A stretch of 64,000 bases of DNA from positions 392,501 to 456,500 of the forward strand of contig NZ_CP061204.1 in the NCBI RefSeq assembly GCF_014621775.1, written 5' to 3'. Shown piece by piece: positions 20,333 to 29,133 of the stretch. The notes under the pieces were generated by a model. That model was not told where the DNA came from. It ran no database searches and worked only from the letters and a program-made list of their open reading frames with translations. Position numbers and translations under genes: made by a program. Source of the DNA: Stenotrophomonas sp. 169 (GTDB taxonomy: Bacteria; Pseudomonadota; Gammaproteobacteria; Xanthomonadales; Xanthomonadaceae). Each line of letters opens with the position of its first letter. The stretch's first letter is position 1.

Positions 20333-21046
20333 ATGACGCGTCGGCACACACGCCCGCTGGGGTGGGCACTGGCGGTGGGGGCGATGGTGGTTTTCTGCCT
20401 GCTGGGTCGCTGGCAGTTGCAGCGCATGCACGAAAAGCAGCACCTGCTGGATGCGCAGGTGGCCGCATCCGCGCAGCCTCCGATGCCGCTGGACCGCGCA
20501 CTGGCGGCGCCGGGTGTCGTGCACGGGGTCATCGATGACGGACGCTTCCTGCCCGGTCTGGTGCTGCTGGACAACCAGATGCGCCACGGTCGTGCCGGGG
20601 TGAAGCTGTATCGCCCGTTCCGCAGCGAGCGGGGAGCCGTGGTGCTGGTCGACCTTGGCTGGCGGCCGCTGCCTGCAGACCGCGCCCTGCCCGAGGTGCC
20701 ATCGCCGCCGTCGCCGGTCGCCGTGCGTGGACTGCTGGCCCCTGCGCCTGCGCCGGGATTGGCCCTGGGGCCGGTATTCAACGCAGCGGGTCCACAGCGC
20801 TGGCTGGCCAGTCGCCTGCAGACCGATGCGCTGGCACCGGTGCTGGGCCTGCCGACGCTGCCTGCGCGCGTGCTGCGGCTGGATCCGGCGCTGCCCTTCG
20901 GCGACGAGCGCGACCTCGACCTGCTGCCCAACACCCTGCCGCCGCAGCGCCATCTGGGCTACGCCGTGCAGTGGTTTGCCCTGGCGCTGACCGTGCTGCT
21001 GGTGGCGCTGGTTCTGGAATGGCGCCGCCGCCGTTTTCCCCGGTAG
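20333..21046 (+). CDS. SURF1 family cytochrome oxidase biogenesis protein
   Basis: A 237-residue protein with the SURF1 layout: one helix at the N-terminus (LGWALAVGAMVVFCLLGRWQ), a periplasmic domain with GRFLPGLVLLDNQMRHGRAG and VLVDLGWRPL, and a second helix at the C-terminus preceded by HLGYAVQWFAL. SURF1 helps insert heme a into subunit I. The TAG stop codon is formed by the GGTAG head of a REP palindrome that begins at 21042. Confidence 0.92.
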   Translation: MTRRHTRPLGWALAVGAMVVFCLLGRWQLQRMHEKQHLLDAQVAASAQPPMPLDRALAAPGVVHGVIDDGRFLPGLVLLDNQMRHGRAGVKLYRPFRSERGAVVLVDLGWRPLPADRALPEVPSPPSPVAVRGLLAPAPAPGLALGPVFNAAGPQRWLASRLQTDALAPVLGLPTLPARVLRLDPALPFGDERDLDLLPNTLPPQRHLGYAVQWFALALTVLLVALVLEWRRRRFPR

Positions 21047-21066
21047 CGCCGAGCCATGCTCGGCGA
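21042..21066 (+). repeat. Single REP palindrome overlapping the surf1 stop codon
   Basis: GGTAGCGCCGAGC with a matching GCTCGGC arm. Its GTAG head supplies the TAG stop of the SURF1 gene. Confidence 0.75.
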
Positions 21067-21126
21067 GCGCTGCGGCAACGTCCCACCCACCGGCACACCT
21101 CCTCCCGACATGAGAAAATACCGCCC

Positions 21127-21702
21127 ATGAACGCTGCTTCGTCACCGCAGGAAACCGCGCGCGGCCACGGTCGCCGCACGTTGCTGCTGCTGTTCGCCGT
21201 GTTCTTCGGCGCCATGGCATTGGCCGGCGTGCTGCGCTTCACGGGCTGGCAGCCTGCCGCCCATAAAAACGTGGGCCAGCTGCTGCAGCCGCCAGTGGAC
21301 CTGCGCGGGCAACCACCGCAGTTGGCCAGCGGCGCCCTGTATCCGTGGAAAGGCGAAAAAAAGATCTGGCGCATCCTCGTCGCGCCGCCTGCCACCTGCG
21401 CCGAACAGTGCGTCACTTTGTCGCAGGGACTGGGCAAGGTGTGGCAGCTGTTCGGCCATAACGCCGATAATGTCGACATCCTCTGGCTGGGAACGCCGCC
21501 GGCGCCCCTCGCTGGAACCCCCGCACTGCGCGCGCTGGCTCCTTCGCCGGCACTGCGCGCTGCTTTGCCCGGTGTCGATGACCCGTCCGGCGTGCCGGTC
21601 TATGTCGTCGACCCGAACGGCTTCGTGATCCTGCGCCATGCGCCCGGCACCGACCTCGGTGGCCTGCGCAAGGACCTGTCCACGTTGCTGAAACTGAAGT
21701 GA
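21127..21702 (+). CDS. Membrane-anchored Sco-like protein of the cox locus
   Basis: A 191-residue protein with one N-terminal helix (LLLLFAVFFGAMALAGVL) and a periplasmic domain. It sits between surf1 and ctaA with only 10 bp to the latter. The domain carries Cys91-x3-Cys95 (ATCAEQCVTL), the spacing of the copper-binding motif in Sco1/SenC proteins, and a C-terminal VDPNGFVILRHAPG segment like the end of that fold. The typical CPDVC sequence is absent, and the third copper ligand (a His) is not clearly placed; His at LRHAPG is a candidate. I infer a thioredoxin-like oxidase assembly factor. Proteins at this position are usually annotated only as hypothetical. Confidence 0.65.
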   Translation: MNAASSPQETARGHGRRTLLLLFAVFFGAMALAGVLRFTGWQPAAHKNVGQLLQPPVDLRGQPPQLASGALYPWKGEKKIWRILVAPPATCAEQCVTLSQGLGKVWQLFGHNADNVDILWLGTPPAPLAGTPALRALAPSPALRAALPGVDDPSGVPVYVVDPNGFVILRHAPGTDLGGLRKDLSTLLKLK

Positions 21703-21712
21703 GTCCTGTTAG

Positions 21713-22876
21713 ATGAGTCTTTCCACGCGTCCGGCGCTGCACCGCAATTTCCACCGCCTGGCGTGGTTCGCGATGATCATGACCGCGAGCACCATTCTGT
21801 TCGGTGCCTTCGTGCGCCTGTCCGATGCCGGACTGAGCTGCCCGGACTGGCCGACCTGTTATGGGCAGGCCACGTGGCCGCAGCACGTGGAAGAAACCAT
21901 CGGACACCCGGCGGCGGAGATCCGTCCGCTGGAGACGCACAAAGCCTGGCGCGAGCAGGTACATCGCTTCCTCGCCGGCGCGCTGGGCATCGAGATCCTT
22001 ACCCTGGCCCTGCTGGCCACGCGTCGCCGTCGCCTCGGCAGCACGGCGGTCGTCACCGCCTGCGCACTGGTGGCGGCGGGCATACCGCTGTGCATGACCG
22101 GCTGGCATGCAACGGCCAGCGTGCTGGCCCTCACCGGTGAGGTGATCCTGCTGATCGCCGCGTTCCGCTGGAGCAACAGCGACCTGGCGCGCGCGGCGGT
22201 GCTGACCCTGGCGGTGGTGATCTTCCAGGCGCTGCTCGGCATGTGGACGGTCACCTGGCTGCTCAAGCCGATCGTGGTGATGGGCCACCTGCTGGGGGGC
22301 ATGCTGATGTTCGCGATGCTGGCCTGGATGGCGTGGCGCGCCACCCACCTGCCCATCACCCTGGCCGAAGCGCCGAAGCTGAAATGGCTGCTGCGCATCG
22401 GCATCACCGTGCTGACCGCGCAGATTGCGCTGGGTGGCTGGGTCAGTGCGAACTACGCCGCGCTCGCCTGCGGCGGTGGCAGCCTGTCGCTGGACAATTT
22501 CCCGCGCTGTGCCAACCAGTGGTGGCCACAGCAGAACTTCGCCGAAGGCTTCACCCTGTGGCGTGGCATCGGCGTGGATTACGAAGGCGGCATCCTCGAC
22601 GGAGCATCGCGCATTGCCATCCAGATGGGCCACCGCATGTTCGCCATCGTGGTGGCGCTCTACCTGGTGTGGCTGGGCATCCGCTTGTTCCGCACGCCGA
22701 GCATGCGCGGCTGGGCCGTGACGCTGGTCGTGGCACTGGTCGCGCAGATCAGCCTGGGCATCGCCAACGTCAAGATGGCGCTGCCGTTGCCGGTGGCCGT
22801 GCTGCACAACGGCGGTGCCGTGGTGCTGTTGTTCGTGATGGTCAGCCTGCTGGCCCGACTGCGGGCACCGGACTGA
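21713..22876 (+). CDS. ctaA: Heme A synthase (CtaA/COX15)
   Basis: A 387-residue, eight-helix membrane enzyme that converts heme O to heme A by oxidising a methyl group. Conserved features include [45 protein letters not shown] and [11 protein letters not shown], which hold heme-ligand histidines and the extracytoplasmic cysteine region. It is co-transcribed with ctaB, which starts 4 bp after its stop codon. Confidence 0.95.
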   Translation: MSLSTRPALHRNFHRLAWFAMIMTASTILFGAFVRLSDAGLSCPDWPTCYGQATWPQHVEETIGHPAAEIRPLETHKAWREQVHRFLAGALGIEILTLALLATRRRRLGSTAVVTACALVAAGIPLCMTGWHATASVLALTGEVILLIAAFRWSNSDLARAAVLTLAVVIFQALLGMWTVTWLLKPIVVMGHLLGGMLMFAMLAWMAWRATHLPITLAEAPKLKWLLRIGITVLTAQIALGGWVSANYAALACGGGSLSLDNFPRCANQWWPQQNFAEGFTLWRGIGVDYEGGILDGASRIAIQMGHRMFAIVVALYLVWLGIRLFRTPSMRGWAVTLVVALVAQISLGIANVKMALPLPVAVLHNGGAVVLLFVMVSLLARLRAPD

Positions 22877-22880
22877 CGCC

Positions 22881-23771
22881 ATGGCCAATTATCGTCAGTA
22901 CTGGGACCTGACCAAGCCGAAGGTCGTCGCCCTCATCGTATTCACCGCGCTGGTCGGCATGGTGCTCGCCATCCCCGGTGTGCCCAGCTGGGAGCAGGTC
23001 CGCCTCGGTGCCTTGGGCTTCTTCGGCATCTGGTTGGCGGCGTCGGCAGCGGCGGCCATCAACCAACTGCTGGATGCCAAGATCGACGCACAGATGGCGC
23101 GTACGTCATGGCGCCCGCTGGTGGTCGGCAAGGTCAAGCCGTGGCAGGTGCTCGCTTTCGCGGGTGCGCTGATCGTGCTGTCGATGACCATCCTGGTGGT
23201 GTGGGTGAATGTCATCACCGCGATCCTCACCTTCGCCTCGCTGATCGGCTATGCGGTGATCTACACCGTGTACCTGAAGCGCGCGACCTCGCAGAACATC
23301 GTCATCGGTGGACTGGCCGGCGCGATGCCGCCGATGCTCGGCTGGGCCGCCGTGACTGGCATGCAGACCTCCGCCGACTGGTGGTACTCCGCGCTGCTGG
23401 TGCTGATCATCTTCATCTGGACGCCGCCGCATTTCTGGGCGCTGGCGATCTTCCGCCGCGAAGACTACGCCAAGGCGAAGATCCCGATGTTGCCGGTCAC
23501 CCACGGCGTGGTGCATACCCGCAGGCAGATCCTGGCGTACTCGATCGTGCTCGCCCTCATCTGCGTGCTGCCGTATGTGGTTGGCATGAGCGGTCCGTTC
23601 TACCTGGGCGGCGCGATCGTGCTCAACGCCGTGTTCCTCTGGTACGCCTGGCGCATGCAGAACCCGCCGGACGAACTGTTCTCGATGAAGATGTTCAACT
23701 GGTCGGTGGTCTACCTGATGGCGCTGTTCGCGTTCCTGCTGGTGGACCACTGGATCCTGCCCTGGCTGTAA
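22881..23771 (+). CDS. ctaB: Protoheme IX farnesyltransferase (heme O synthase)
   Basis: A 296-residue membrane prenyltransferase that adds a farnesyl group to heme B to make heme O, the substrate of CtaA. The first aspartate-rich motif [20 protein letters not shown] and the [20 protein letters not shown] segment are diagnostic of the CyoE/CtaB family. It has about nine helices. It is the last gene of the oxidase cluster in this window; no sco1/senC gene follows. Confidence 0.96.
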   Translation: MANYRQYWDLTKPKVVALIVFTALVGMVLAIPGVPSWEQVRLGALGFFGIWLAASAAAAINQLLDAKIDAQMARTSWRPLVVGKVKPWQVLAFAGALIVLSMTILVVWVNVITAILTFASLIGYAVIYTVYLKRATSQNIVIGGLAGAMPPMLGWAAVTGMQTSADWWYSALLVLIIFIWTPPHFWALAIFRREDYAKAKIPMLPVTHGVVHTRRQILAYSIVLALICVLPYVVGMSGPFYLGGAIVLNAVFLWYAWRMQNPPDELFSMKMFNWSVVYLMALFAFLLVDHWILPWL

Positions 23772-23795
23772 CGCGCTGATCCCGGCGAGGTGTGC

Positions 23796-24003
23796 TGACG
23801 GCCAGCGGCCGTCACTACCGGGAGCCTGCGCGTCGGCCCGGCGCGCGCTGCTCCGGCCATGCACGCGACGCTCCGGCAACGTGATGCTGATGCGTCGGCC
23901 TTGGCGCGATGCCGATGCTTCGGCTCTGGTAGCGCCGAGCCACGCTCGGCGGAATGTGTCAGACGTCCGTGCAGACAGCCGCCGAGCATGGCTCGGCGCT
24001 ACC
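23796..24003. repeat. REP cluster after ctaB, including a REP dimer
   Basis: An inverted GTAGTGACGGCC-type palindrome at 23796-23819, then a dimer at 23928-24003. In the dimer two GCCGAGC/GCTCGGC palindromes face each other around the spacer GGAATGTGTCAGACGTC. The same spacer occurs inside other dimers of the window, so the dimer spreads as one unit. The 300-bp gap between ctaB and the next gene holds nothing else I can support. Confidence 0.8.
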
Positions 24004-24076
24004 GCCTCGATCTTGAAACACGCACACAACGTCGCCACTCCTTGCATCACGACCCGAAGGAAGCGAGGTGGCGCGG

Positions 24077-24889
24077 ATGTCCCGATGGATGCGATTTGGC
24101 TGCACTTTGCTGATCAGCTTGCTGCTTGCAAACCGCGCGCTGGCTGACGAATCGATCGCCGCGCAGATCCGGGAGCACGCTGGCGCTCATCGTCTACTGG
24201 TGCTCGGGGAAATGCATGGCACACGCGAAATACCGCGGTTGGTGCAGCAGATCGTAGAGTCCTACGCCCGACAGGGAATTCCCTCTCAGTTGGCATTGGA
24301 GTTGCCCACCAGCGAGAACGACGCCCTGCGAACCTATCTGCAGTCCACGGGCGACACGGCTGCGCGCAGTGCCCTGCGGGGTACGAAGTACTGGACGGTG
24401 GAGTCGCACCTCCATGACGGACGCCGCAGCCACGACATGCTGGACATGATTGAAGCGCTGCGCGTATTGCGCGAGAGTGGAAACGATATCCAGGTCTACG
24501 GCATTGACCACGTGCCGTTGCCTGCCGAGAGCGCACCGCCCGGCACGCGCGATGCCGCCATGGCCAGTGAATTGCGCGAACGGTATAACGCCTTGCCTGC
24601 AAACGCGCGTTTGCTGGTACTGATTGGGAATGTGCACGGCATGCGCAGTCAGCCCAGCATGATTACCTACCCGCCCATGGCCTCACTGCTTGTCGACCTG
24701 GATCAGTACAACGTCCGCATCGAGGCGCGCACCGGCGAGTTCTGGGGCTGTCGCGGCTACCGCCGATGCGGAAGCCAACCGATCCCACCCTTTCTTGGCG
24801 CATCGCCACGCACCGATAAGGGCTCCGACCGCAGCTACGACCTGTGGGTCTGGCTGCCGCGCTTCACCGTCGCCCGCCTGCTCGACTGA
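24077..24889 (+). CDS. Secreted protein with ChaN/EreA-like (Tiki superfamily) domain
   Basis: A 270-residue protein with a signal peptide (cleaved near ALADE). The mature start LLVLGEMHGTREIPRLV matches the GExHG core of the ChaN, EreA and Tiki-type superfamily, and a second conserved pair lies in ARLLVLIGNVHGMR. Members bind heme or act as metal-dependent hydrolases; which applies here cannot be told from sequence alone. Its middle part holds ALELPTSENDALRTYL. GAGG precedes the ATG at 24077, favouring it over a GTG nine bases upstream. The TGA stop is the first three bases of a REP palindrome. Confidence 0.6.
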   Translation: MSRWMRFGCTLLISLLLANRALADESIAAQIREHAGAHRLLVLGEMHGTREIPRLVQQIVESYARQGIPSQLALELPTSENDALRTYLQSTGDTAARSALRGTKYWTVESHLHDGRRSHDMLDMIEALRVLRESGNDIQVYGIDHVPLPAESAPPGTRDAAMASELRERYNALPANARLLVLIGNVHGMRSQPSMITYPPMASLLVDLDQYNVRIEARTGEFWGCRGYRRCGSQPIPPFLGASPRTDKGSDRSYDLWVWLPRFTVARLLD

Positions 24890-24970
24890 CGGCCAGCGGT
24901 TGTCACTACCGGAAGCAGGTTCTGGTAGCGCCGAGCCATGCTCGGCGGAATGTGTCAGGCGTCCCTGCAG
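24887..24970. repeat. REP elements after the ChaN-like gene
   Basis: An inverted GTAGTGAC-type palindrome at 24887-24910, then a GGTAGCGCCGAGC palindrome at 24923-24946 followed by GGAATGTGTCAGGCGTC. The latter is the left half of the dimer unit; the right half is missing. Confidence 0.75.
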
Positions 24971-25178
24971 TCAATCCCGAGCGGAGGCTCTCGGTGTCCA
25001 TGACGCTTTGAACTTGGTTTCCTTCCAACCGCCTGTCGGTGAACTCCGAACGAGCTGCCTGTACTTAGCGCATCTTGTTGTGCAGCGCGCAACGGTGGTC
25101 ACCGTTTGAAACACTACGCGTTCAAAGAGGCCTGACTCGCAGTAATGCTTGCCGCTTGTGTATCGACACGGTGGTGAC

Positions 25179-25937
25179 ATGAGAACGCTGCTGCTCTATT
25201 TGCTGCCGCTCGCCTTCTTCCTCCAGAGCAGCCCTGCGCACGCAGAAGGACCCGAGGGTTCACAGGGGGCGCTCGGCGCATGGCTGACCGAGATCACCAT
25301 GAAGTGGGCGACCACCGCGAACCACGATCTCACTCCTGACCTGAGGCCCGGGGGCGGTCCTCTGGTAACGACACCCATCGAAGCGCTCAACGCACCCGCT
25401 GAAGTCAAAGCCCTTCTCCGTGCGCGGGTAGCTCGACAGCGCGGCGACGATGTCAGCGCCGCTGCACGCCCCATTCCTGCTGTCGCCTTGTTGTTGTCTC
25501 AACTGCCCCGGAAGGTCTTTCCAGACGAGGCACTTCGCCAGCGGCTTGCGCTGCCGCCGGCAGATGTCAGCGGCACCGCACTCGCCAAAGCGAAACTGCT
25601 CGATACCTCATGGGCGGGAACGCGCATTGGAATCAATGCGACCGGGTTGAGTCGCAGCTTTCTGCTGGATGGGACAAGCTTCATCGAACTCAATGAGGAA
25701 GACTATCGACAAAGGAATGGGCAGATCATCCAGTTCGAGGAAGCTCTCAATACCCGGGTCAATTCGTCCCCGGCGGCGGCGAGCACGAGGCGTGGCGTGA
25801 ACGGAGGTGGCATGGCAACGCTCATCTGGGCAACGGATGCAAAGTTCTACAGTCTGACCTTGGTGACCGACCACGGTGACGCTATCGTGCAGGGCGCCGC
25901 GCTATTGAAGCGCATCGCCGAGGGCATTGAGGGCTAG
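25179..25937 (+). CDS. Secreted protein of unknown function
   Basis: A 252-residue protein with a clear signal peptide (MRTLLLYLLPLAFFLQSS, cleaved near AHA). I do not recognise a domain. The mature protein has a helical N-terminal half with a LLRARVARQRGDDVSAAARP segment, then a central MRTLLL-unrelated region with GTRIGINATGLSRSFLLDGTSFIELNEEDY, and a C-terminal part ending ALLKRIAEGIEG. There are no cysteines in the mature part. It is flanked by REP clusters on both sides and its base composition is slightly less GC-rich than its neighbours. The start at 25179 is chosen because it opens the signal peptide; an ATG 30 nt upstream is less likely. Confidence 0.6.
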   Translation: MRTLLLYLLPLAFFLQSSPAHAEGPEGSQGALGAWLTEITMKWATTANHDLTPDLRPGGGPLVTTPIEALNAPAEVKALLRARVARQRGDDVSAAARPIPAVALLLSQLPRKVFPDEALRQRLALPPADVSGTALAKAKLLDTSWAGTRIGINATGLSRSFLLDGTSFIELNEEDYRQRNGQIIQFEEALNTRVNSSPAAASTRRGVNGGGMATLIWATDAKFYSLTLVTDHGDAIVQGAALLKRIAEGIEG

Positions 25938-26000
25938 GTCAGCGTTGGGCGTAGCAGCGCCTTGTGTATCCAGATGCTACTGCAATGATGTTGCTCCGGC

Positions 26001-26330
26001 TCTGGTAGCGCCGAGCCATGCTCGGCGAAAGTGTCAGAACCTTCATGCAAACAGCCACCGGGCATGGCTCGGCGCTACCGGGTTACCGGGCTTTTTTGGC
26101 GTAGCGCTGGGCGATGATCCTTCGGCTCTGGTAGCGCCGAGCCACGCTCGGCGGAATGTGTCAGACGTCTGTGCGAACAGCCGCCGAGCATGGCTCGGCG
26201 CTACCGGGCTATCGGGCTTTTCTGGCGCGCTGGGCGATGATGCTCCGACTCTGGTGGCGCCGAGCCATGCTCGGCGAAAGTGTCAGAACCTTCATGCAAA
26301 CAGCCGCCGAGCATGGCTCGGCGCTACCGG
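26001..26330. repeat. Tandem array of three REP dimers, period about 125 bp
   Basis: Three REP dimers with units starting at about 26001, 26127 and 26250. Each unit has TCTGGTAGCGCCGAGCC, a spacer with GTGTCAGA, an inverted partner ending in GCGCTACC, and then a GGGCGATGAT-like stretch. That last stretch also forms the 3' end of the adjoining symporter gene, so the duplicated segment included the last codons of that gene. This accounts for the whole gap between 25938 and 26331. Confidence 0.85.
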
Positions 26331-26331
26331 G

Positions 26332-27303
26332 TTATCGGGTTTCTCTGGCGTAGCGCTGGGCGATGATGCCGCACACGATCAACTGGATCTGGTGGTAGAT
26401 CATCACCGGCAGCACGATCGCGCCGAGGCTGCCGCCGGCAAACAGCACCTTGGCGATCGGAATGCCGGTGGCCAGGCTTTTCTTCGAGCCGCAGAACACG
26501 ATCGCGATCTCGTCTTCGCGACTGAATTTCAGGCGGCGCGCGATGAAGGTGATCAGCGGCATCGCGATGCCCAGGATCACCGCCGCCACCACGGCCACGG
26601 TGAACAGTGAAAGCAGCGGGGTCTTCGACCACAGGCCCTCGGTCACCGCCGCACCGAAGGCGGAATACACCACCAGCAGGATGGTGGCCTGGTCGGTGTA
26701 GCGCAGCAGCGCGCGCTGGCGTTCCACCCAGCCGGCGATCCACGGTCGCAGCAGATGGCCGGCCACGAACGGCACCAGCAACTGCAGCATGATGCCGCCG
26801 ATGGCCTCCAGCGGATTGTGGATGCCGCCCTGCGTACCGGCCAGTGCGGTCAGCAGCAGCGGCGTCAGGAACACGCCAAGGATGGACGACAGCGACGCGC
26901 TGCACACGGCTGCCGGCACGTTGCCGCGCGCCATCGAAGTGAACGCGATCGACGACTGCACGGTGGAGGGCAGGGTGCACAGGAACAACACGCCCAGGTA
27001 AAGCTCAGGCGTCAGCAGCCACCCGGACAGCGGATGGAACAGCAGCCCGATCAACGGGAACAGCACGAACGTGCAGGCCAGGATCAGCAGGTGCAGTCGC
27101 CAGTGCAGCAGGCCGCCGATCACCGCTTCGCGCGGCAGTCGCGCGCCGTGCAGGAAGAACAGCAGGCCGATCGCTACATTGGTGACATCATCCAGGACCA
27201 TCGCCGCGGCCCCGGTCATCGGCAGCAGTGAGGCCAGCAGTACGGTGCCGAGCAGGGCGAGGGTGAAGTTGTCCGGTCGCAGTCGCGACCACCAGCGTGT
27301 CAT
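26332..27303 (-). CDS. Bile acid:sodium symporter family (SBF-like, YfeH-type) transporter
   Basis: A 323-residue inner membrane protein with about ten helices. The NVAIGLLFFLHGARLPREAV and CTLPSTVQSSIAFTSMARGN segments are typical of the SBF-like/YfeH family, whose bacterial substrates are mostly unknown organic anions. It lies 34 bp after dnaG on the same strand and could be read from the dnaG transcript. Its last codons are copied in the tandem repeat array directly downstream. Confidence 0.85.
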   Translation of the reverse strand: MTRWWSRLRPDNFTLALLGTVLLASLLPMTGAAAMVLDDVTNVAIGLLFFLHGARLPREAVIGGLLHWRLHLLILACTFVLFPLIGLLFHPLSGWLLTPELYLGVLFLCTLPSTVQSSIAFTSMARGNVPAAVCSASLSSILGVFLTPLLLTALAGTQGGIHNPLEAIGGIMLQLLVPFVAGHLLRPWIAGWVERQRALLRYTDQATILLVVYSAFGAAVTEGLWSKTPLLSLFTVAVVAAVILGIAMPLITFIARRLKFSREDEIAIVFCGSKKSLATGIPIAKVLFAGGSLGAIVLPVMIYHQIQLIVCGIIAQRYARETR

Positions 27304-27336
27304 GTCGGGCAGGCTCCTTGGCGGGTGCCCACGCGA

Positions 27337-29073
27337 TCAGATGCGCAGGCTGGCGCGGGCCTTGAGCAGCTCGCGCATTTCGAATTTGTCAGTATCGTCC
27401 AAGCCGTGTTGTCGCTGCTTGGCGTTAAGGTCTTCGATGCGCTGGAACAACAGCTGCTTCTCCAGCTGACCTACCGCGTCGTGCAGCTCTTCGGTCCACA
27501 GGGTTTCATCGCCCGCCATGCTCTGCGCGGCCAGCGTATGCAGCGATGCCTGCTCCTCGCGGCCGTCGAAGTGCTCCAGCAAGGCGCCGGTGCTGATGTC
27601 CGGACGCTGCTCGACCAGCGACAGCAACTCCAGCAGCAGCTCCACGCCGGGCAGTCGCAGGCCATGGAAATGGTGGCGACCGCCGAGGGACATCGCCAGC
27701 GAGGGTTGCTGCAGCAGGATCGCGATCGCGGCGCGCACCAGGCTGCGTTTGGCTACCGGGGCGATCGGGCGACCAGCCAGTCGCGGCTGCGGCACCGCGC
27801 GCTGGGCAGCGTTGGCACCCAGCCCGGTCACCACCGACAGCTGCTGTTTCATCAGGTCACCGAAGGCGCCATCCGGGATCTGCGCCAGCATCGGCTTGGC
27901 CCGCTCAGCCAGACGTGCCTTGCCGTCCAGCGTGCCCAGGTTGATCTCGCGCGACAGCTCGTCGAAGAAGAACTGCGACAGCGGCGTGGCCGCCTTCAGC
28001 CGTGCATCAAAGGCCTCGGCGCCTTCCTTGCGCACGATGGTGTCCGGATCTTCGCCGTCGGGCAGGAACAGGAAAAACGCCTGTCGGCCATCTTTCATGC
28101 GCGGCAACACCGATTCCAGCGCCTTCCAGCCCGCGCGGCGTCCAGCGGCATCGCCATCGAAGCAGAAGAACACATCCGGCGCGTTGCGGAACAGCAGCTC
28201 GGCGTGGTCCGGCGTGGTCGCCGTGCCCAGCGTCGCCACCGCCTGGGTGACGCCGAACTGGAACAGCGAGACCACGTCCATGTAGCCCTCGACCACGATC
28301 AACCGTTCGATCTTCTGGTTGGCCTGGCGCACCTGCCACAACCCGTACAGCTCGCGCCCCTTGTGGAACAGCGCGGTTTCCGGCGAGTTGAGGTACTTCG
28401 GGCCATCGTCCTTTTCGAACACGCGGCCACCAAAGGCGATCACCCGGCCACGGCGGTCGAAGATCGGGAACATCACCCGGTCGCGGAACTTGTCGTAGAC
28501 ATGGCCGCGGTCGTTCTTGGAAAACAGGCCGGCGCGGTCCAGCAGCTTCATCCGCCGCTCGTCTTTGCCCAGTGCATCGCGCAGCCCGCTGTAGCCATCC
28601 GGCGCATATCCGATCTGGAAGCGCGCGCGGTTCTCTTCGTCCACGCCACGGCCGTCCAGATAGCTGCGTGCCTTCTCGCTGTCCTCCAGATTCTTCTGGA
28701 AGAAGCGCGCGGCAGCGTCCAGGGCCGAATACAGTTCGCGCCCCTCATCCTGTTGCTGCGCGTTGCGCGGGTTCTCGTTGCGCGGCACTTCCATGCCGAC
28801 CCGCTTGGCCAGCTCGTCCACCGCGTCGAGGAACTCGAGGCGGTCGTAATTCATCAGGAAGCTGATCGCGGTGCCATGCGCGCCGCAGCCGAAGCAGTGA
28901 TAGAACTGCTTGGTCGGGGACACCGTGAACGAGGCCGAGCGTTCGTCATGGAACGGGCAGCGTGCCGCGTATTCCTTGCCTTGGCGCTTCAGGGGAACGC
29001 GACTGCCCACCACTTCGACGATGTCGGAGCGGGCAAGCAGGTCGTCGATGAACGCGTCGGGGATGCGGGCCAT
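27337..29073 (-). CDS. dnaG: DNA primase
   Basis: A 578-residue primase that makes RNA primers for DNA replication. The N-terminal zinc-binding domain has Cys39, His42, Cys60 and Cys63 (CPFH ... CFGC). The TOPRIM core shows LIVVEGYMDVVSL and FCFDGDAAGRRA with the metal-binding acidic residues. The C-terminal part is the helicase-binding domain. The start MARIPDAF at 29073 is the usual primase start; a Met six codons upstream is ignored. It belongs to the conserved rpsU-yqeY-yihY-dnaG group, but the expected next gene, rpoD, is not within this window. Confidence 0.97.
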   Translation of the reverse strand: MARIPDAFIDDLLARSDIVEVVGSRVPLKRQGKEYAARCPFHDERSASFTVSPTKQFYHCFGCGAHGTAISFLMNYDRLEFLDAVDELAKRVGMEVPRNENPRNAQQQDEGRELYSALDAAARFFQKNLEDSEKARSYLDGRGVDEENRARFQIGYAPDGYSGLRDALGKDERRMKLLDRAGLFSKNDRGHVYDKFRDRVMFPIFDRRGRVIAFGGRVFEKDDGPKYLNSPETALFHKGRELYGLWQVRQANQKIERLIVVEGYMDVVSLFQFGVTQAVATLGTATTPDHAELLFRNAPDVFFCFDGDAAGRRAGWKALESVLPRMKDGRQAFFLFLPDGEDPDTIVRKEGAEAFDARLKAATPLSQFFFDELSREINLGTLDGKARLAERAKPMLAQIPDGAFGDLMKQQLSVVTGLGANAAQRAVPQPRLAGRPIAPVAKRSLVRAAIAILLQQPSLAMSLGGRHHFHGLRLPGVELLLELLSLVEQRPDISTGALLEHFDGREEQASLHTLAAQSMAGDETLWTEELHDAVGQLEKQLLFQRIEDLNAKQRQHGLDDTDKFEMRELLKARASLRI

Positions 29074-29133
29074 GGCCACCAGCAGGTGCACGGCCAGGGC
29101 GGCCGCGCGGGGCAGAAAGATCAGGCCCCTAGT

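Noticed and set aside
25927..26610. 227-codon plus-strand frame with repeated peptide units
   Set aside because: The repeats come from the tandem REP array; the rest is antisense to the symporter.
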